64,000 nt of DNA from Sorex araneus (taxonomy: Eukaryota > Chordata > Mammalia > Eulipotyphla > Soricidae): positions 111,222,552 to 111,286,551 of the forward strand of contig NC_073313.1 of the NCBI RefSeq assembly GCF_027595985.1, written 5' to 3'. Shown piece after piece: positions 22,891 through 35,399 of this stretch; the first letter of the stretch is position 1, and each line of letters begins with the position of its first letter. A model generated the notes under the pieces. It saw only the letters and a list, made by a program, of their open reading frames with translations. It was not told where the DNA came from and made no database searches. Position numbers and translations under genes: made by a program.

Positions 22891-23184
22891 GGGACGAGTA
22901 TAACAAAAATAGTTAGAAATGAACACTCATGAAAATATCTGAGTGTTGAAAGTAGGTAAAGTGATATACATGGTACCTTTCAGAGAGAGAGAAGGAGAGA
23001 GAGAGAGAGGTGCCTGGCACAGAGGAAAGGCAGTGGGGGAGGCAGGAAAATCTGGGACAATAGTGGTTGGAAATGTACACTGGTGAAAGGATGGGTTTGG
23101 GAACATTATATTACTGAAGCCCAAACATGAACAACCTTGTAACTGTGTATCTCACTGTGATTAAATTAAAAAATAACTTGCAGG

Positions 23185-23797
23185 TTAGTGAACCAAAACG
23201 GGTGCCATCTCCTCTGTGCCTGCACCTCCCCTCGCCTCCCCCCTGCGCCGTCTCCTCTCAGCCCCAGACTCCCACCCTGCCTGAGCACTGCCCATCTAGC
23301 CCTTCGCCACCCTCCTGTGCCTCCACAGCGGTTTGCGGTTTGCTCTCTCCCTGCCGGCACCCAGCCACATTGAGGTAGTGGGCGTGTCCTCAACAAAAGT
23401 GGGCATGGCCTCCTTTTGAGCCGGCCAATGCTCATGCGGTCGCACATGCTTTCCAAATTCCAAGCAATTTGTCGTTATTACGTTGCAGTGTTCATCACCT
23501 ATGTCCCTGAGTATCATCTTAGCTATCCCAAAAATAGTTTGCCAATAGGTTGCTAGCTAATTCCAATTCCTCAAAAGTACCAATGAATATAAGCAGCTCT
23601 TCAAGCAAAAGGTAAAGGATCTCATTCTCATAAAACATCACTTGAATCCTCATGTAAAGAATAGAGAAACATCATAGAGGGACATGTTCTAGAGGGGGTA
23701 CAGAAGAAATTGACCACCACTGACCAAGCCCATTCAGAATCCTTTTTTGCAACCAGAGGTGAACTTGAAGTTCCCTCTTCCATACCACCACAACAAC
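23185..23797 (+). promoter_or_regulatory. Probable L1 copy B 5' UTR/promoter region
   Basis: GC-rich sequence (23185-23440) with two KLF/Sp1-like motifs (GTGGGCGTGTCCT at about 23378, GTGGGCATGGCCTCC at about 23399), followed by AT-richer leader up to the ORF1 start at 23798. Copy C has the same arrangement at 40440-41054. Promoter function is inferred from position and motif similarity. Confidence 0.55.
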
Positions 23798-24717
23798 ATG
23801 AAGAAACAGCGAAAATCCCAGCCACAAGGAGAGGACAATGAAAGGAGAAACCTCAACAGATGTTTCCTACAAACTTGAGCTCTCCGATAAAGAATTCAGA
23901 GTTGAAATCCTGAAGATGTTCAATGAACTCAATGGAAAGATTGACAAGTTAAAGGAGTACCTGACAGAAACGATACAACAGACAGCCGAAAAATTATGGG
24001 AAGAAATGACAGCAGAAATAAAAAAGCTACAAAAGGAAATGTCACAAATAAAGGATTCGGTAGATGAATTAAAAAACTCAGTGGGTGCCCTCAACAATAG
24101 AATGGGTACAGCCGAAGACAGAATCAGTGAGCTCAAAGATGAGCTGCAGGAAGCCTACAGGCAACAACAAACAATGGGGAGAGACCTCAAAATATCTCTA
24201 GGGAGAATGAGAGTCCTTGGGGATAATTTCAAGAGGAACAACATTAGAATCATCGGAGTACCAGAAGGACAGGGAACCAACCCCAATGAAAAAGCCACAG
24301 TCAAAAAATCATTGCTGAAGAGTTCCCAGAGCTGGAGAATGCAGACATCCTGATTCAAGGAGCCAGAAGGGTGCCAGCTAAAAGACACCTTTTTTTTTAA
24401 CAGAAAAACTCCAATACATATTGTAGTTAGGATGATGGACATCATGGATAGAGACACAATACTGCAAATAGCAAGGTCAAAGAAGGAAATCACATTCAAA
24501 GGATCACCCCTTAGATTCACAGCAGACCTATCAGAGGAAACCCTCCAAGCCCAAAGGCAGTGGTGGGATATAGTGAAAAAACTCAATGAAATGAATGCTT
24601 CACCAAGAATACTTTATCTGGCCAAACTCGCATTCAAACTCGAAGGAACGATACACTATTTTGCGGATAAACAACAACTGAAGAACTTCATAGACTCAAA
24701 ACCAAACCTAAAAGAAT
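23798..24717 (+). pseudogene. L1 ORF1 remnant (copy B)
   Basis: The start ATGAAGAAACAGCGAAAATCCC is identical to copy C. A shift moves the frame to 23838-24353, which holds the coiled coil (LNGKIDKLKEYLTETIQQ ... SVGALNNRMGTAEDRISELKDEL) and the start of the RNA-recognition module (NIRIIGVPEGQG). After a second shift, 24432-24719 holds the C-terminal domain (RILYLAKLAFKLEGTIHYF). At least two frameshifts, so no intact protein. Confidence 0.85.
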
Positions 24718-24780
24718 GACTAAAGGGGCCATCGTAAGGCAAGAAAAACCCCTACAAGCACAACAAACCCTTAGAGAAAG

Positions 24781-27700
24781 ATGGCACAAAACCCCATGAC
24801 AATAATCTCTCTCAATGTCAATGGTCTTAATACACCAATTAAGAGACACAGAGTGGCAAAATGGATTCAGAGACTGAACTCTACATTCTGCTCCCTGCAA
24901 GAAAAACATCTGAATAGCCAGAACAAACAGACTCAAAGTCAAAGGATGGAAAACAATCCCGCGAGCAAACAACTCCCTCAAAAAAGCTGGGGTGCCCTTA
25001 CTAGTATCGGACAACATAGACTTCAGGTTGGAAAAGATGAGAAGGGATAGTGAAGGCCATTTTTATTAATCCAGGTATATGTACAGCAGGAAGAAATCAC
25101 ACTCCTAAATATGTATGCACCCAATGAGGGACCAGATAAATACATACAAAAGCTGCTAACAGACTTTAAGAAGGACATTGCGAGCAACACAATAGTACTT
25201 GGAGACTTCAACACTGCCTTATCACCTCTGGACAGATCAAGGATATTAAAACTCACCAAGGAAATACTGGCTTTGAAGGAAGAAATAGAAGAGAGAGTGC
25301 TAATAGATCTACACAGGGCTTTATATCCCCCCAAAAAGGAATACACATTCTTTTCCAGTGCACATGGAACATTTTCCAGAATAGACCATACGCTGGGCAA
25401 CACAACATACCTCAACAGTATCAGCAAGACAGACATTGTACCAGCTATCTTTTCAGACCATAATGCACTGACGATAGAAGTGAATCATGTACAGATGCAG
25501 GAAACCAAATCAAACACCTGGAAATTAAACAACTCGATGTTGAACTATGAGTGGGTCAGGAAGGAAATCTAGGAAGAAATCAAGAGGTTCCTGGAAACAA
25601 ATGAGAATGGAGACACGAGCTACCAGACCTGTGGGACGCAGCTAAAGCCATATTAAGGGGAAAATTTATAGCTCTGCAATCATTTCTCAGTAAGGAAGAA
25701 GGGGCCCACATAAATACCGTTACTTCACAGCTCAAGACCTTAGAAAAGGACCAAAAAAAGGAGCTCAAACCAGGCAGAAGTAAAGAGACAATAAAACTTA
25801 GAGCAGAAATCAATGACATGGAAAACCAAAAGACAATCCGAAAGATCAATGAAACAAAGAGCTGGTTCTTAGGGAAAATAAACAAGATTGATAAACCACT
25901 AGCAAGACTCACAAAAAAGAGAGAGAGAGAACCTTTATAAGCTGATTCAGAAATGAAAAGGGGACATCACAACAGAAACCAAAGAAATTCAGAAGATCAT
26001 CAGAGACTACTTTGAAAATCTGTATGCCACAATACAAGAGAACCTAGAAGAAATGGATAAATTCCTGGATTCCTATAATCTCCCAAGGCTGAACCAAGAA
26101 GACCTGGAGTACCTAAATAGTCCTATTATTATTATTTTTTTCTTTCTAATTATTTTTTTTAACTTTTTTATTGAATCACCAAGTGGAGGGTTACAAAGTT
26201 CTCAGGATTATGTCAGTTATACAATACTCAAACACCCTTCCCTTCACCAGTGCCCATCTTCCATCACCAACCCCCCCAGTATATCTGCCGCCCCCTCCCA
26301 CCTCCCCAGTCCCCACCCTTGTACGTGATAAGTTTCACTTCGTTTACGCTTATCTCGATTACATTCCATGTTTCAACACACAACTCACTACCGTTGCTGG
26401 GGTTTCCCCCAAAAAAGAAAAAGGCAGTCCTATGGCCAAGGAGGCATTTGATAGTTCTCCATTGCTAAGAATATAGAGATATTAAGTCCCACTGTTTGTT
26501 ACATAACTTTTCTTTTTCCCCCTTGGCCCGCGCCACCGAGTTCACGCCTGTTTAGTAATCACCACGCTGTCTGACAAAGGGAAAAAAAACCGAAGAGGAT
26601 GGTTATTTCCCGTCATCAGCCGACGTGGGACTCTGGCTTAGTTGGTAGTCTAGTAGAGTGTCTGCAAGCAGTTTCTGGAACCAAAGGTCTTGCGCTGATA
26701 TCGGCTCCGGCTCGAGATACCACCAGCGTCCCGCTGGTCCATGTACATAATTTTTCCCCTTATATCCCATTCCCACGCCACCAGGTCTGTTTGCTTAATG
26801 GACATCACACTATGTTTGACACCACGCCGCGTTTCTTCCCGAGAAAGAAGGATATTCTCAGCCGGCTTGGGGATATAGCTTAGTTCAGTCTAGAGAGATG
26901 GCTACCACTTTGATTGCCTTCAATATTTAAACAAAATACTTACTATTCTTGTTAGGATCTCCCACAAAAGTCCGACCCATTAAGAAGGAACCATTACATA
27001 TTGCTGATACTAAGATGACATTAGGTCGCGCGGCCACGGCAGCGGCCGCGCGGTTTTGGGTTTCTGTCTAAAGTCCAGGGAAAATTCTGCCTGAAATTCT
27101 ATCACTACAATCTTTTACCCTTTTATGGTGCTCATAAGATGGGAAAACCTAGAGAAATACCGGGCCCCCGCACAGGCGGAAGTGGGAAAGCTCCCTTGTC
27201 CTCCTCCATCATACTGGGGCTGCGGGCGCTGCGAAGTGGGAAAGCCCACGTGGCTGCACTCTCTTTAAGTGTCTGATGTGGGTGGAGACCGGTACTTCCC
27301 CGCCCTCGATCTCCCGCCAGCCGCACCACGCATTTGGGTGCGTCTCTCCATTTTGTGCTCAGAGAAGTGGGGTGGAGGCTGTGCTGTGCTCAGGAGAGGT
27401 TGAAGGAGAGAGAGAGAGATTAAGAAAAAGAGAAACGCCGGGCCCCTGCACGGGGGACCTGGCGGAAACACTCAAGTCACATACTGCAGGTTGCTGGCGG
27501 GCTGCTGGTGTCAAAAGCAGCTCCCTTCTCTTCCTCAGTCATGCTGGGGCTGCGGGCGCGGAGAAGTCAATAGTCCTATTATTAATAAGAAAATTGAAAC
27601 TATAATCAAAAGTCTCCCCCATATCGGAAGCCCAGGTCCAGATAGATTCACTAGCGAATTCTTCCAAACATTTAAATAGGACATATTGGCAGTTCTTCTC

Positions 27701-30040
27701 AAGCTTTTCCAGGAAATTGAAGAAACAGAAACAATCCAAAAAAGTTTATCTGAGGCTCATATTTCCCTAATACCAAAAGCAAACAAAGACACCACAAAAA
27801 AAGGAAACTACAGGTCAACATCCCTGATGAACACAGATGCGAAGACTTTCAACAAAATATTAGCAAATAGAATTCAACAACTCATCAAAAAGATCATACA
27901 CCATGACCAAGTGAGATTCATCCCGGGGATGCAAGGATGGCTTAACATTTGGAAATCAATCAACACAATCCATTATATTAATAAAAGAAAAGATAAAAAT
28001 CATACAATCATACCAGTAGATGCAAAGAAAGCATTTGACAAGATCCAGCACCCATTTATGATGAAAACTCTCACCAAAATGGGTATAGAAGGGACCTTCC
28101 TCAATATAGTCAAAACTGTTTATCACAAGCCTACAGCAAGCATTATCCTCAATGGGGAAAAACTAAGAGACTTTCTTCTTAGAACAGGGATGAGACAAGG
28201 ATGCCCACTCTCTCCACTTCTGTTCAATATAGTAACGGAAGTACTTGCAATAGCGACTAGGCAAGAAAAAGATATTAAGGGCATTCAGGTATGAAAGGAA
28301 GAAATCAAGCTCTCACTATTCGGAGATGATATGATACTATACTTAGAGAACCCTAAAACCTCTACCAAGAAACCCCTAGAAACAATAGACTCATAGTAAA
28401 GTTGCAGGCTATAAAATCAATACCCAATAGCTCATGGCTTTCCTATATGCAAATAATGAGAGAGAAGAAAGCGACATGATAAAAGCAATCCCATTCACAA
28501 TTGTGCCTCAAAAAATCAAGTACCTCAGAATCAGCTTAAGTAAGGAGGTAAAGGACTTGTATAATGAAAACTACAAAATGCTACTTCAGGAAATGAAAGA
28601 GGACACGAGGAAATGGAAAGATATTCCCTGCTCATGGATTGGAAGAATTAATATTTTCAAAATGACAATACTCCCCAAAGCGTTGTACAAATTCAATGTG
28701 ATCCCTATGAGGATACCCTTGACATTCTTCAAAGAAATGGAGCAAGCGCTCCTGAAACTCATATGGAACAATAAGCCTCCACGAATAGCTAAAGCAATTC
28801 TTGGGGGAAAATGGGAGGAATCAACCTCCCCAACTTCAAATTTTACAACAAAGCAGTAGTAATTAAAACAGCATGTTACTGGAACAAAGGCAGAGCTGCA
28901 GACCCAGGGAACAGGGTTGAATACACTGACACGCACCCCCAAATATATGATCATCTAATCTTTGATAAGGATGTAATAAATGTGAGTGGAGCAAGGAAAG
29001 CATGTTTAACAAATTGTGTTGGCAAAATTGGACAGCTACAGGCAAAAAAATGGGCTTAGATCTCCATCTTTCACCATGTACAAAAGTCAGATCACAATGA
29101 ATTAAAGACCTCAATATCAGACCAGAATCCCTAAGGTACATTGAAGACAAGGCTGGCAAAATCCTCCACGATATTGAAGCCAAGGGTATCTTCCAAGATG
29201 ACATGCCGCTGGCCATGCAAGTGAAAACAGATAATTAAGTGGGACTATCTCAAACTAAGAAACTTCTGCACCTCAAAAGAAACAGTGATCAAAATACAAA
29301 GACAGTCTACAGAATGGAAAAGGATATTTACACAGCACCCATCCGATAAAGGGTTGATATCAAGGATATACAATGCACTGGTTGAACTCCACAAGAAGAA
29401 AACTGCCAACACCATCAAAAAATGGGATGATGAAATGAATAAACTTTCCCAAAGAAGAAATCCGAATGGCTGAGAGGCACATGAGAAAATGCTCAACATC
29501 ACTAGTCATCAGGGAGATGCAGATCAAAACAACAATGACATCATCTTACACCACAGAGACTGGCCCACATCCCAAAAAACAAAAGCAACCGGTGTTGGGT
29601 TGGATGTGGGGAGAAAGGGACTCTACTTCACTGCTGGAGGAAATGCAGACTGGTTCAGCCCTTTTGGAAAACAATATGGATAATTCTCAAAAAAATTAGA
29701 AATTGAGCTTCCATGTGACCCAGCAATACCACTCTTAGGACTACATCCCGGAGAGGCAAAAAGGTATAGTAGAAATGACATCTGCATTTCTATTTTCATT
29801 GCAGCATTGTTTACAATAACCACATTCTGAAAAATAAAAAACCAGATTGTCCAAAAACAGATGACTGGTTAAAGAAACTTTGGTACATCTACACAATGGA
29901 ATACTATGTAGCTGTCAGAAAACATGAAGTCATGAAATTTGCATATAAGTGGATAAACATGGAAAAGATCATGTTGAGTGAAATGAGTCAGAAAGAAAGA
30001 GACAGACATAGAAAGATTGAACTCATATGTGGAATATAAA
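24781..30040 (+). pseudogene. L1 ORF2 remnant (copy B), interrupted
   Basis: Endonuclease: start SLNVNGLNTPIKRHR, GDFNTALSPLDR (about 25203), AHGTFSRIDHTLG and FSDHNALTIEVNH (about 25455). RT after the insertion: [48 protein letters not shown] (about 28185), and a catalytic box reading [10 protein letters not shown] (about 28318) where L1 normally has FADD. The C-terminal region runs to IYTMEYYVAVRKHEVMKFAYKW-like sequence at 29890. Stops at about 25570 and 28294 and several shifts. Confidence 0.87.
26132..27568 (-). mobile_element. 1.44 kb non-coding L1-tailed composite element
   Basis: Bounded by a perfect 16 bp duplication AATAGTCCTATTATTA (26116-26131, 27569-27584); removing it restores L1 ORF2 continuity. 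Same family as 18100-19653: shared ATTGAATCACC tail, TTTCAACACACAACTCACTA, GCGTCCCGCTG…CATGTACATAA, GTCCAGGGAAAATTCTGCC and CTCCATTTTGTGCTCAGAG blocks in the same order. The 5' part (26990-27560) is very GC-rich with CpG (GCGCGGCCACGGCAGCGGCC). No coding domain in any frame. Confidence 0.88.
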
Positions 30041-30456
30041 GTAGCAGAGAGGTGCGAGCTTGCAATGATGCAACTTTTGGCAGAAATTTCTCTGGACTTA
30101 GTTACTAAAATACTGAAATACAGAAATCCAAAACCTTGACCTCATATTGCTTCATTCTCATCAATGGAAAACAAATTATCAAATGCTTTCTTTTTTAGCA
30201 GGTCCGACTTTGGGGGGAGAAACTCCAAACAATAATAATGAGTTTTTTGTTGAAATGTTGAATGTAATCGATGTAAAGTGGAAGAAAAGTGAAATTTATC
30301 AGTTACACAGGCGGGGTGGGGGGCTGAGTAGGTGGGGGTTGGGGGTATACTGTGCTTCTTGTGGTGGAATATGTGCACTTGTAAAGGGATGGATGTTCGA
30401 GCATTGTATAACTGAGACACCTGAAAGCTTTGTAACTTTCCACATGGTGATTCAAA

Positions 30457-30511
<55 letters not shown>

Positions 30512-30538
30512 AAAGAAAGAATAAAAAGCCCCAATCAG

Positions 30539-30721
30539 GGGCTGGAGCAATAGCATAGCAAGTAGGGCATTTGCCTTGCATGTGGCCGTTCAGGGTTTGA
30601 TTCCCAGCATCCCATATGGACCCCTGAGCACCGCCAGGGTTAATTCCTGAGTGTAGAGCCAGAAGTAACCCCTGTATATCGCCGGGTGTGACCCCAGAAA
30701 CAAAATTTAAAACAAACAAAC
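30539..30721 (+). mobile_element. SOR-type SINE
   Basis: Plus-strand copy with complete head (GGGGCTGGAGCAATAGCATAG), body (GACCCCTGAGCACCGCCAGG) and CAAACAAACAAAAA tail. Flanked by AAAAAGCCCCAATCAG / AAAAATCCCCAATCAG (30523-30538, 30722-30737), 15/16 identical. It lies just downstream of L1 copy B. Confidence 0.92.
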
Positions 30722-30737
30722 AAAAATCCCCAATCAG

Positions 30738-31001
30738 CAACCTAAACACGCCTTTTAAAATTCTGGAGTGGTAAAAACAAACAAATCCTGAAAGTAGAGG
30801 AAGGAGAGAAATAGAAAAATCAAGAGGAGAAATCAACATCATAGAAAGCAAGAAATAAATTCAAAGAATCAATGAGAACAGTGGAGAGACCCAAGTAAAA
30901 GGGGGTCAATTAAGTAATTTCATAGAAAAGGTGTTTTTTTATAAGAATATAAAAGTTAATGAAATTCTGTAGGATGCAGGCAAAAGCATTCTCTATGTAG
31001 C

Positions 31002-31048
<47 letters not shown>

Positions 31049-31500
31049 AAGCAATGAACTGAAAATCTGAGTAGTTTTTATGGTCAAAAATTTTCTTTGG
31101 CTGTAACAAAGAAGCCTATACAGGCTAGACCACAACAAAACAAGAATATTGCTATTTTGAATTAATAAGGAAGATGGTTTTTGAATGGTGAATGACTTTA
31201 CATCTTCCAAGAATTAGCTATCTATGCACTTATTAAATCAATATTTATTTAATATATTGTACCAGGTTTTAATTAATGTCAGGAAAACTGTGAATATCTT
31301 TAACAATTTCTCCTGCTTAACCTTCAAAATAGTGATGTCAGTTTTAATATATTTTATGCTTTGTTTTCAGGAAATGAAGCATTAGATTAAATAACTGACA
31401 TAACCAAAATCACACAGCTATTAAAAAGCAGATGCATAAACACAGAAATTTTATCTTCTGCTTACAACTACTAAATCCATAAGCATGGTTTTATTTTAGT
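30738..31500. other. Unassigned AT-rich sequence with (AAT)n
   Basis: Contains an (AAT)n microsatellite at about 31002-31047; otherwise no gene or repeat recognised. Minus-strand leucine-run frames here are translations of the microsatellite. Confidence 0.5.
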
Positions 31501-31765
31501 TTTTTATTAAAGAACTGTGATTTATAAAGTTGTTGATAGTTGAGTTTTAGGCACATAATATTTCACCCACAATACATCCACTAGCGTACCAGTATTCCCT
31601 CCCTAGCCCAACCCCCACCTGATTATTCTGGTTGATCCCCTCAGTATGCACAGAGTTAGTATTCATAATTCTCTGACATAGAGGTACATAGTTTTGGATT
31701 GATCTTAAATTGTTTCTGTATATTTTGCTTCTTATTCCAGTTAGTTTCAAAGTTCCTCAATTGGC
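31501..31765 (-). mobile_element. Old L1 3' end fragment
   Basis: Minus-strand tail-like sequence (TTTATTAAAGAACTGTGATTTATAAAG, TTGAGTTTTAGGCACATAATATTTCACCC) resembling the fragment at 59636-59800. Both look like an older L1 3' UTR type than the ones attached to copies A-D. Confidence 0.5.
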
Positions 31766-33777
31766 ATGAGGAATGCATTACCTACGTTGCTTGTAGGGAG
31801 TTTTCCATATGTTCTTAAGGTCTCTAGCCTAACAAATAATAAAAAATTCGTATACTTGCTGAATAATTGAGGCAATGATATTTAATAAAATTGTATTTTT
31901 CAGCAACGAAATTAAAACAACAATTGTATTCAATTTCATGTTTATATTATAAAGAAGCAGACCTAGTGTTCTAACAATGTAATTGTATTTATGTGTTAAA
32001 CATGAGGGTGAAAGGGGGAAATACATCTTCGTGTGAGTGTAGTAGCAATGACTTTATTTTATTACATAATGTAAATTATGTAACAAATGTTTTGCTGTTA
32101 CAGAATGAGTATAAGTTCAAAGCAGTGATTCTGGCTGTGTGACCTTGGCATGTCAATTAATATTTGAGGTGCTCAATTTCCTTATCTATAAAGTCAATGA
32201 GGATTTATGTCTAATAATAGTTCTATAATGATTTTTAAAATCAGACAGTTTAGCATAAATTGATAGTGTATTGTGGATATAATATATCATATATATCTAT
32301 ATTTAAGTATGTGATATCTTAGTCATTAACTAGTGCTTTTTGGGGTTTCTAATATGAGTGAAATTGGGTAGATGACCTTTTTCTTTCTAGGGCCCCCTGT
32401 AGATGTGCTCAGATAGCCCAGGGCCACTTCCAGAGATTCTCCAAAGGTTTGCTTGTAGATCCTAGCTGTGTTCGGCCACTAGTGCCATGCTGTGTGGCAG
32501 GAGTGGATAGAGATAAATTAGCAGATTCCCTTCTCAAGGCTGCTACCTCGCTCCTCCCCACTTCCCATAACTGACTTCTTATAAGGTACCCCACCAGCAC
32601 CATTAAGTTTTGGCCCATGAAGGAATGACCATGTAGAGAAAACTTCAAGCAGAATGAGTAAAATCTCCTGTGGAGACATGTTCTTTTGGAAAAAAATCTC
32701 TAGTGGGAGGACTGTACTATCTAAGCTCTGTGTGAACGAGTAGTCTCCCCTGTATGTCTGCTGTTGCACCAAGCAAAGAGTGAGGAAAACAAGATAATTC
32801 CGCTAGTGTTTAAGAACTTTTAGATTCTGTGGGACTATGGCACAAGATCAACCCCCAGGAAGAACCTTTTCTCCCACCTTTGCTCTTGTTCCAACAAAGG
32901 GAGTTGGCTAGACATCATCAGGAAGAAATTAGATATTAACGAGGCCGTCTGGCAGGCTTGGGTCTAAGCAAACTAAAAACAGGCAAAAAAAAAACTAGTG
33001 AAAAGATGCAGCAAGTTAGCAAGGCAGAACTTTGTCTCTCCAGATCCAGAAGCAAGGTCCTCCAAAGCCACAGCACTCTAAAAAGGAAAGGCCCAGCCCG
33101 CAACTCTGGTCATATCCCCATATCCCAGGACAGATCCCAGGGATGCTTGGAATGCAGTGCAGAGGTCACTGATGGAGACATCCAATATAATGACTCTCTG
33201 GCAACTTAAAAGGACCTTTGCCAGGGCGTGGAGTGTAATACCCTCCCGCAAACTTTAAGGGATTAAAGGCTCATCACAGCAGAAGTTATAGCAAATATTG
33301 AAAAATTACACCGGGATGTAAGTCAGAAGGGGTTAAAATGCCCTTGGGAGAAATCAAAGAAATCCTGAGAAAGAGAATGCCAAAGATTTCCTGTTTTAGT
33401 TTTTCCTCTCCATAGATTGTTGCTATTCAGAAGGATGGAAAGTTAAGCTTGAATTCCTAAATGCTTCCCCTTTGGGGTGTTTGTGAAAGACCCCGGCAGC
33501 TTCTGAGACTCAACTATCTCTAGAAACTGCACAAAAACTCCATTTCTCACCCCTCCCCTCCAGGAGGAATCCAGGTAACTCACTGAGTCAGCTATGGACA
33601 ACAAACTGAGTTTAAAAAGGTCATTTTAAAATTCAGGCATTGCTATAAAAAGCAGATTCAACTTTAGTGATTTCTGAGAATGGAGTGGGAAATGTAGAAA
33701 ATCATTGTAGTCATCTTTTTTCACACTATATTGCTAATTAGTCTCCCTAGTAGATGAAAATGCATTCAATTATTAAG
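31766..33777. other. 2 kb unassigned sequence
   Basis: AT-rich to 32380, then a moderately GC-rich block (32390-33560) with no recognisable protein. The open frame at 32958-33209 shows no domain. The block could be an eroded LTR-retroelement or unique DNA; I see no L1 tail, tRNA head or clean terminal repeats. Confidence 0.35.
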
Positions 33778-35100
33778 ATGACTATTTCAGGGGGCGGGAC
33801 TTCCGGCGCAGCCCCGCCTTTCCTGGACCGTAACCGGAGAGCCCGCTGTTCTCTAAACAGACAGAAATGGACTCAGAAAACAAGGAAGAAATTCCTATAC
33901 ATGAGGAATTCATTTTATGTTGTGGAGTTGAAACCCAGGTTATAAAATGTGGACCCTGGACTGATCTCTTAAATGATCAGAGTGGCAACAGGCTTAAGTT
34001 GCTTATCTTCATTATTACTGGTAATCCACGTTTTTGTTCCTTTTATGTGCAGTTTGCCAAGGCCTTGTACTCTTTAACAAACAAACGCTTTCTAGTTTGG
34101 ACTATCAGTCATGCTGGACATGCCATGGTCCCCAAAGACAAGAAGATTCTTGAGACCTCAGATGAGTCAAATGCTCAAGAATTCCCAGACATCTATGGAC
34201 TCCGTGGTCAAGTAGAACATAAACTGGCTTTCCTGAAAGCGCATGTGCCCAAAGAAATGAAACTTGTGGTCACTGGCCATTCAATAGGATGCTATATGGC
34301 CCTTGAGATTTTGAAGCTTGCTCCTGAACTCCTAATAATCCGCTCCTTTCTGCTCTTCCCAACGACTGAGCGAATGTCGACGTCCCCCCACTCCGCTCCT
34401 GTGCTTGCTTCACTACGTTCTCTACGTCACTGGCTAAGCACTGCTGAAACCATGTCCGGCCTTTGTCAAGTCTTTAATCATTCGATTCCTCCTTCAGCTG
34501 GTGAACATAGAGAAGGAGTGTTCCAACCTGAACTTATTTGAAGTGTTCTGCCTCACCAACGCAGCCTATCTTGGAGGCCAAGAAATGATGCAGGTGGTGT
34601 GGAAAGAGACAACGACACCATAAGAGAAGATTTACCTAAGCTCACATTTTACTATGGCACTATAGATCGCTGGTGTCCAATAAGCTACTATGAAGACAAG
34701 AAGAAGGATTTTCCAGAAGGAGACATTCGACTCTGTGAGAAAAATGCATTTGTCCTCAATTTTCATCAGGAAATGGCCACGATGGTAGCTGACTGGCTCA
34801 AGGATGATCTGTCCAAATTATAAGCACTGCCACAAACTACTGGACTGACAGCTAATGCGTGATAACAGTGTGCTGCCTCTTCGCAGTAATAGCATACTTA
34901 CAGGATAAATATTTGATTTTAATGTTTGATACTAGAAGGAAAAAACTGAGAATCACTTGGCTTAAAAACAACCAGCTCTCCCCAAACTAATGTAATGTTA
35001 AATGTCAGTTATACCTCAAAAAGACCAGCCCTTAGCCCCACCCTGTGCTTCCAGGTGAAGTAAGCACTGGTGATGCAATAATCAAGTTTGAAAATGCATT

Positions 35101-35336
35101 TTTCAGGACTGGTGCTATGGCACAGCGGGTAGGGTGTTTGCCTTGCATGTGTGACCAACCCAGGTTCGGTTCCTGGCATCTCATTTGGTCCCCCAAGCAC
35201 CGCCAGGAGTAATTCCTGCATGCATGAGCCAAGAGTAACTCCTGTGCATTGCCAGGTGTAACCCAAAAAGCAAAAATAAATAAATAAATAAGAAAGAAAG
35301 AACAAAAAGAAAAGAAAGGAAAGAAAGAAAAGAAAA
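35101..35336 (+). mobile_element. SOR-type SINE in the LDAH retrocopy 3' UTR
   Basis: Complete plus-strand copy with a long degenerate (AAAT)/(GAAA) tail (35270-35336). Flanked by the 11 bp duplication GAAAATGCATT (35090-35100, 35337-35347). Confidence 0.93.
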
Positions 35337-35399
35337 GAAAATGCATTGTCCCAGACTGAAAAAGGCTTGTGACAAGATGCCACGTGGCGCCGTTCATTT

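Larger units (their letters stand above)
20180..23175 (+). mobile_element. L1 copy D, internally deleted (no RT)
   Basis: Head-to-tail behind copy A. ORF1 remnant about 20240-21060, endonuclease part of ORF2 about 21150-22040, then a direct jump to the ORF2 C-terminal part (about 22048-22890). A 3' UTR with a GA-rich stretch (22980-23010) and the tail TGTGTATCTCACTGTGATTAAATT follow. It is more diverged than copies B and C. A (CA)n occurs at 21127-21144. Confidence 0.8.
23185..30512 (+). mobile_element. L1 copy B, near full length, split by composite element
   Basis: Most complete L1 in the window: GC-rich 5' UTR (about 23185-23797), ORF1, ORF2 and a 3' UTR (30040-30460) ending in a (TAAA)n tail at 30456-30511. 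A 1437 bp composite element (26132-27568) interrupts ORF2 between the endonuclease linker and RT. Frames are broken by only a few stops and shifts, fewer than in copies A and D. Confidence 0.88.

Noticed and set aside
23185-23450. CpG-island promoter of a host gene
   Set aside because: It precedes L1 ORF1 at the same position as the copy C 5' UTR; no host exon follows.
23185-30512. Active full-length L1
   Set aside because: ORF1 has two frameshifts, ORF2 has stops and a 1.4 kb insertion.
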